The notes beneath the pieces are model-generated. The model did not search any database and was not told the origin of the DNA. It saw only the letters and a list, made by a program, of their open reading frames with translations. Both the position numbers and the translations under genes were made by a program. From Actinomycetota bacterium (GTDB taxonomy: Bacteria > Actinomycetota > Thermoleophilia > Gaiellales > Gaiellaceae), in NCBI GenBank assembly GCA_020029625.1, contig JAIBJP010000047.1, forward strand, positions 1 through 10,969: a DNA stretch of 10,969 bases, given 5' to 3'. Shown piece after piece: positions 8,302 through 10,969 of the stretch; the first letter of the stretch is position 1, and each line of letters opens with the position of its first letter.

Positions 8302-8327
8302 CCGGCCCGGCTAAGAAACCGGGCCGG
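8302..8327 (+). terminator. GC-rich hairpin after the sdh operon
   Basis: A perfect nine-base-pair stem, CCGGCCCGG (8302-8310) and CCGGGCCGG (8319-8327), encloses the eight-base loop CTAAGAAA. It lies 46 nt after the sdhE stop and 21 nt before the next start. There is only a CTTG instead of a T-run, as in the tail-less terminators common in high-GC actinobacteria. The remainder of the 93-nt gap (8256-8348) shows no convincing promoter or other element apart from GTATAC just before the next ATG. Confidence 0.65.
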
Positions 8328-8348
8328 CTTGCCCCTCCACGTATACAG

Positions 8349-9164
8349 ATGCATCGAGCGCGCCGAATCTTGCAGCCAATTGGCGCTGTGGCTGGGATCG
8401 GCGCGGCGTGGGCGCTGTTCGAGGCGCAGTGGGTCGAGCTTCGAGAGGTGGAAACGCGCGTGAATCGCCTACCGCCGGAGCTCGACGGCTTCACGATCCT
8501 CCACCTCTCGGATTTCCACCTGGGCACGGCGTCGCTGAACGGGAGGACGCTCGAGCGCGCGGTCGCGTGGTCCGAGGAGGGAGAGGTCGATCTCGTCGCC
8601 CTCACCGGCGACCTGCTGTCCCGGCGACGCGGCGAGACGCGTTTGACCGACGTGCTCCGGCGATTCCGCAGCCGCCACGGCGTCTACGCGGTACTGGGAA
8701 ACCATGACGTCGACGAGGCTCGCTCCGCTCTGGGCACGGCACTTCTCGACGATTCGAGTGTGGTGGTCGACATCCGAGGCAAGCGAGTGCAGATAGCGGG
8801 CGGCGGGCCGGCAGAGGACTGGGAGTGGCCGAAGTTGGAGCGGTTGGCTGATCCCGACGCCGACCTCCGCATTCTTCTCTTCCACTTCCCCGACGTCACG
8901 CAGTGGCTGCCGCCGGCGAGTTACGACCTCATCCTCGCGGGCCACCTCCACGGCGGCCAGATCTGCCTGCCCACGCCGCGCGGCAAGCTGCGATTGGAGC
9001 ATCTACGCGCACACCACTGGGAAGGCGTCCACGAGACGCCCGCGGGAACGCTGCACGTCTCCCGTGGGCTGGGCACGAGCCTCGTGCCGTTTCGGTTCCT
9101 CGCGCGGCCCGAGGCCACTAAGCTCACGTTGAGGTCTCAGTGCCCGTCCGGCTCCACCCCGTAA
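8349..9164 (+). CDS. membrane-anchored metallophosphoesterase (YkuE/YaeI-like)
   Basis: This 271-residue protein belongs to the calcineurin-like phosphoesterase family. The dimetal-site motifs appear in order: DFH (D55, H57), LTGDLL (D88), LGNHD (N118, H119, D120), FHFPD (H179) and AGHLHGGQ (H199, H201). Residues 8-24 are hydrophobic after a basic start (MHRARR), indicating an N-terminal anchor or uncleaved signal. This layout, the short length and the GHxHGGQ ending resemble YkuE and YaeI, which hydrolyse phosphoester bonds such as those of UDP-linked or phospholipid-type substrates. The actual substrate cannot be read from sequence, and the side of the membrane is uncertain. The start ATG 8349 has no Shine-Dalgarno; an in-frame GTG at 8388 would cut into the hydrophobic segment. 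Its 3' end overlaps the next gene by 25 nt, and the hairpin upstream suggests a transcription unit separate from sdh. Confidence 0.87.
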   Translation: MHRARRILQPIGAVAGIGAAWALFEAQWVELREVETRVNRLPPELDGFTILHLSDFHLGTASLNGRTLERAVAWSEEGEVDLVALTGDLLSRRRGETRLTDVLRRFRSRHGVYAVLGNHDVDEARSALGTALLDDSSVVVDIRGKRVQIAGGGPAEDWEWPKLERLADPDADLRILLFHFPDVTQWLPPASYDLILAGHLHGGQICLPTPRGKLRLEHLRAHHWEGVHETPAGTLHVSRGLGTSLVPFRFLARPEATKLTLRSQCPSGSTP

Positions 9165-9760
9165 CCGCCGCGTCGATCGCTCACGCGCCGCCGCCGTGCG
9201 TCGGGTGCGTGTTCTGGCAGTCCCGCGGCCACCGGGTCGCCGCCAAGGGGAAGTGGGCGGAGAAGATCGAGGACGACTGGGGGGCGTGGGGGACCCTCTA
9301 CTTCGGCGACGCCGACAGCTTGCTCGGCTTCATCCAGTACGGGCCGGCCGGCCATTTCCCGCGGGCGTGGGAGCTTCCGGCAGGGCCTCCTTCGGACGAC
9401 GCCGTCCTGATCACGTGCGTCTATCTCGTCGATCCGAACACGCTTTGGGTCCTCCAGAGTCTCTTCCTCGCCGCAATCGGAGAGGCTCGCGACCAGGGAG
9501 CGAAGGCAGTGGAGACGTTCGGCTACCGCTACCCCGAGGGGACGAGCGCGTACGAGCGCTTCCTCGTCCATCGCACCATCTTCCCGTCTGACTTCCTCGC
9601 CGACTTCGGCTTCTATCCGCTCCGCTGGGAGGGAGACGTCGCCCTGGCTCGGCTCGAGCTCGGTGGCCTCCAGCCGGTACTGGAAGGTCCGAGCGCCGTC
9701 GTCTGGCGCAAGGTGAAGGAAGCCTTCACGCCCGCACCCGTCCCCGAGCGACCCGTCTAA
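9140..9760 (+). CDS. GNAT-like protein with N-terminal CxxC and altered cofactor loop
   Basis: This 206-residue protein resembles actinobacterial GNAT-family proteins that begin with a PCxxCVFW segment. Here it is C20-V-G-C23-V-F-W in residues 18-26. Next come a tryptophan-rich segment (WGAWGTLYFG, 47-56), a strand with LLGFIQYGPA (61-70), and VLITCVYLVD (89-98), equivalent to GNAT beta-4. A helix with GAKAVETFGY (120-129) and a C-terminal FLADFGFYPLRW (152-163) then match the fold's usual ending. After beta-4 the acetyl-CoA pyrophosphate loop normally reads like Q/R-x-x-G-x-G/A, but here it is DPNTLWVLQSLF, with no glycines. Acetyltransferase activity is therefore uncertain. The start is GTG 9140 with GAGG five bases upstream, inside the end of the preceding gene, so coupled translation is likely. 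The substrate is unknown, and no functional link to the phosphoesterase is apparent. Confidence 0.75.
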   Translation: MPVRLHPVTAASIAHAPPPCVGCVFWQSRGHRVAAKGKWAEKIEDDWGAWGTLYFGDADSLLGFIQYGPAGHFPRAWELPAGPPSDDAVLITCVYLVDPNTLWVLQSLFLAAIGEARDQGAKAVETFGYRYPEGTSAYERFLVHRTIFPSDFLADFGFYPLRWEGDVALARLELGGLQPVLEGPSAVVWRKVKEAFTPAPVPERPV

Positions 9761-9770
9761 TCAGAACACA

Positions 9771-9793
9771 CCGGGGTCAGACCCCGGGGTCTG
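9771..9793. repeat. compact palindromic hairpin between convergent genes
   Basis: The 40-nt gap between the GNAT-like gene and asd holds two overlapping inverted repeats. CCGGGG (9771-9776) pairs with CCCCGG (9782-9787) around a five-base loop TCAGA, extendable to CCGGGGTC/GACCCCGG. CAGACCCCGGGGTCTG (9778-9793) is a perfect 16-base palindrome. It can serve as a bidirectional terminator for the two converging genes: four A residues follow on the plus strand (T residues when read from asd), and TGTGTTCTG lies on the far side for minus-strand transcripts. The alternating GGGGTC/GACCCC units also resemble small dispersed repeats of high-GC bacteria, which one window cannot confirm. Confidence 0.55.
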
Positions 9794-9800
9794 AAAAGGA

Positions 9801-10787
9801 CTAGGCCGGAAGGAGGCGGCGCTCGAGGAGCGCCTCCGCGATCTGGACGGCGTTCAGGGCGGCGCCCTTGCGGAGGTTGTCGCAGACCGACCAGAGCGCG
9901 AGGCCGCGGCGGTCCGTCAGGTCCTGCCGGATGCGCGCGACGAGAACATCGTCCTCGCCGGCGGCTTCCTTGGGCGTTGGGAACTCGGCCAGGCGAACGT
10001 GAGGTGCGGCCGCCAACAGCTCGCTCGCCTCGTCCGGCGAAAGCGGCTCGACCGTCTCCACCCACGTGGCCTGCGAATGGCCTACGAGCACGGGGACGCG
10101 GACGCACGTGGCCTGGATGGGCACGTCCGGAAGCCCCAGAATCTTGCGCGTCTCGGCGCGGAGCTTCGACTCCTCGGAGAACTCGTCGCCCTCCAGATCC
10201 CAGTCCATGGCGAGGTCGGCTTCCATGGGCTGGGTTGCGCGCAACCGCTCGATGCCGGCGTCGCCGGCACCGGACATCGACTGGTAGGTCGCCAGGCGCA
10301 CGCCTGCGAGCCCGGCCGCGTCGCTCAGGGGCTTGAGGACGCAGGCGAGCTGGATGGCCGAGCAGTTCGGGTTGGCGACGATCTCGTCGCCGTTGAGCAC
10401 CTCGTCGTTCACGCCCGCCACGACGAGCGGCACCCCCTCGGTGAGACGGAAGGCATCGGACTTGTCGATACAGACAGCACCCCCGGCAGCGGCCGCCGGG
10501 ACGAGCTCAAGGCTCGCCTCTGTGCCCACGGAGAAGAAGCAGAGATCGAGGTTGCCGGACGCAAACGCTTCCGGCGTAGCCTCCTCTACGGCCAGCTCCC
10601 GATCGCCGTACACGACGGTCTTCCCAGCCGACCTGGAAGAGGCGAAGGCGCGCACGTTCTCGAAGCCGCGCTCCGCGAGGAGCTGGAGCGTGACCGTGCC
10701 CACAGCCCCGGTCGCGCCGACCACACCGATGCGAAGGTCAGGCGTGCCCACGCTCCGCGTCGGCGGAGGAGAGCTCAAAGGCGTCAT
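9801..10787 (-). CDS. asd: aspartate-semialdehyde dehydrogenase
   Basis: This enzyme reduces aspartyl-4-phosphate with NADPH to aspartate semialdehyde, the branch-point intermediate for lysine/diaminopimelate, threonine, methionine and isoleucine. The NADP-binding loop GATGAVG is at 24-30. The catalytic cysteine is C142 in NPNCSAIQ, with the YQSMSGAG box at 168-175 and the active-site histidine H237 in VLVGHS. The C-terminal SVCDNLRKGAALNAVQIAE segment (300-318) is family-typical. At 328 residues it is near the usual 330-370. ATG 10787 is taken as the start because AAGGG lies five bases upstream; it overlaps lysC by 50 nt and adds about a dozen residues before the Rossmann strand. GTG 10751 would give the commoner short N-terminus with a 14-nt overlap but has a badly spaced GGAG. 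Translational coupling with lysC is likely either way. The protein is cytoplasmic and complete. Confidence 0.93.
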   Translation of the reverse strand: MTPLSSPPPTRSVGTPDLRIGVVGATGAVGTVTLQLLAERGFENVRAFASSRSAGKTVVYGDRELAVEEATPEAFASGNLDLCFFSVGTEASLELVPAAAAGGAVCIDKSDAFRLTEGVPLVVAGVNDEVLNGDEIVANPNCSAIQLACVLKPLSDAAGLAGVRLATYQSMSGAGDAGIERLRATQPMEADLAMDWDLEGDEFSEESKLRAETRKILGLPDVPIQATCVRVPVLVGHSQATWVETVEPLSPDEASELLAAAPHVRLAEFPTPKEAAGEDDVLVARIRQDLTDRRGLALWSVCDNLRKGAALNAVQIAEALLERRLLPA

Positions 10788-10969
10788 GCAGGCCCTTCAC
10801 CGCGCGCTCGACCTCGTCCTGAGGAACGTAGAAGGCGATCTTGATCGGAGACGTGGCCACGAGTTGCGGCTCCAGCCCGAGGTCGCGCAGCGTCGCGAAC
10901 GTTCGTGCGGCGATCCCGGGATGACTCTTCATGCCGGCCCCGATCACGCTCACCTTGCCGAGGCCGTCC
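10738..10969 (-). CDS. lysC: aspartate kinase, C-terminal ACT-domain part
   Basis: The last 76 codons of a gene running off the right edge are present, ending at TGA (10738-10740). The sequence begins DGLGKVSVIGAGM and continues SHPGIAARTFATLRDLG, then SPIKIAFYVPQDEVERAV and GLHDAFEL. This is the characteristic second ACT-domain region of aspartate kinase, where lysine and/or threonine bind for feedback control; the catalytic domain lies outside the window. Aspartate kinase phosphorylates aspartate to aspartyl-4-phosphate, the substrate of the next gene product, so the overlapping lysC-asd order is a classic functional operon. The conserved ACT loop residues (GAGM, SHPGIA) are intact. The family normally has about 400-420 residues, so roughly a fifth is seen. 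Confidence 0.92.
   Translation of the reverse strand, partial: DGLGKVSVIGAGMKSHPGIAARTFATLRDLGLEPQLVATSPIKIAFYVPQDEVERAVKGLHDAFELSSADAERGHA

Noticed and set aside
8341..8348. GTATAC before the metallophosphoesterase as a -10 promoter box
   Set aside because: Transcription would begin after the ATG, and the -35 position would fall in the terminator hairpin with no match.

Overview
The window is very GC-rich and densely packed, with short intergenic gaps, several overlapping genes and frequent GTG starts. Together with an anchorless-type SdhA/SdhB/CCG-protein complex and a cysteine-bearing GNAT relative like those found in actinobacteria, this suggests a high-GC actinobacterium, plausibly of the Thermoleophilia (Gaiellales/Solirubrobacterales) type. 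That placement is inference; no rRNA or tRNA lies in the window to test it.

Layout. Positions 2-445 (+) hold the 3' end of a HEAT-repeat-like protein. It converges on a three-gene minus-strand cluster (2349 down to 442): two tandem tyrosine recombinases (XerC-like, then XerD-like, overlapping by 26 nt) and a 56-residue membrane protein with a four-cysteine tail, coupled to the XerD-like gene by an ATGA overlap. A DUF2071/YqjF-like gene diverges from the recombinases with only 37 nt between start codons (2387-2995). The central block (3049-8255, +) is central carbon metabolism: ATP-dependent PEP carboxykinase, then a succinate dehydrogenase/fumarate reductase of the non-classical type. This consists of a flavoprotein, a long iron-sulfur protein and a CCG-domain protein in place of transmembrane anchor subunits. 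The three sdh genes overlap by 1 and 4 nt. A GC-rich hairpin (8302-8327) probably ends the block. It is followed by a membrane-anchored metallophosphoesterase and a GNAT-like protein overlapping it by 25 nt (8349-9760, +). A compact palindromic hairpin (9771-9793) separates these from a minus-strand lysC-asd pair (aspartate kinase C-terminus, then aspartate-semialdehyde dehydrogenase), the first two steps of the aspartate amino-acid family.

How the genes fit together. PEP carboxykinase draws on oxaloacetate while succinate dehydrogenase feeds the same oxidative branch of the TCA cycle, so their adjacency makes metabolic sense. LysC and Asd act in sequence. The Xer pair probably performs chromosome-dimer resolution or a related recombination.

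Nothing here looks like a wholly new system. The most notable points are: (1) a cysteine in the SdhB S3-centre motif that predicts a third-cluster type differing from textbook SdhB; (2) an approximately 13-residue gap in the catalytic domain of the XerC-like protein; (3) the small, probably translationally coupled zinc-ribbon-like membrane protein behind the recombinases; (4) a GNAT-like protein with no recognisable acetyl-CoA pyrophosphate loop.
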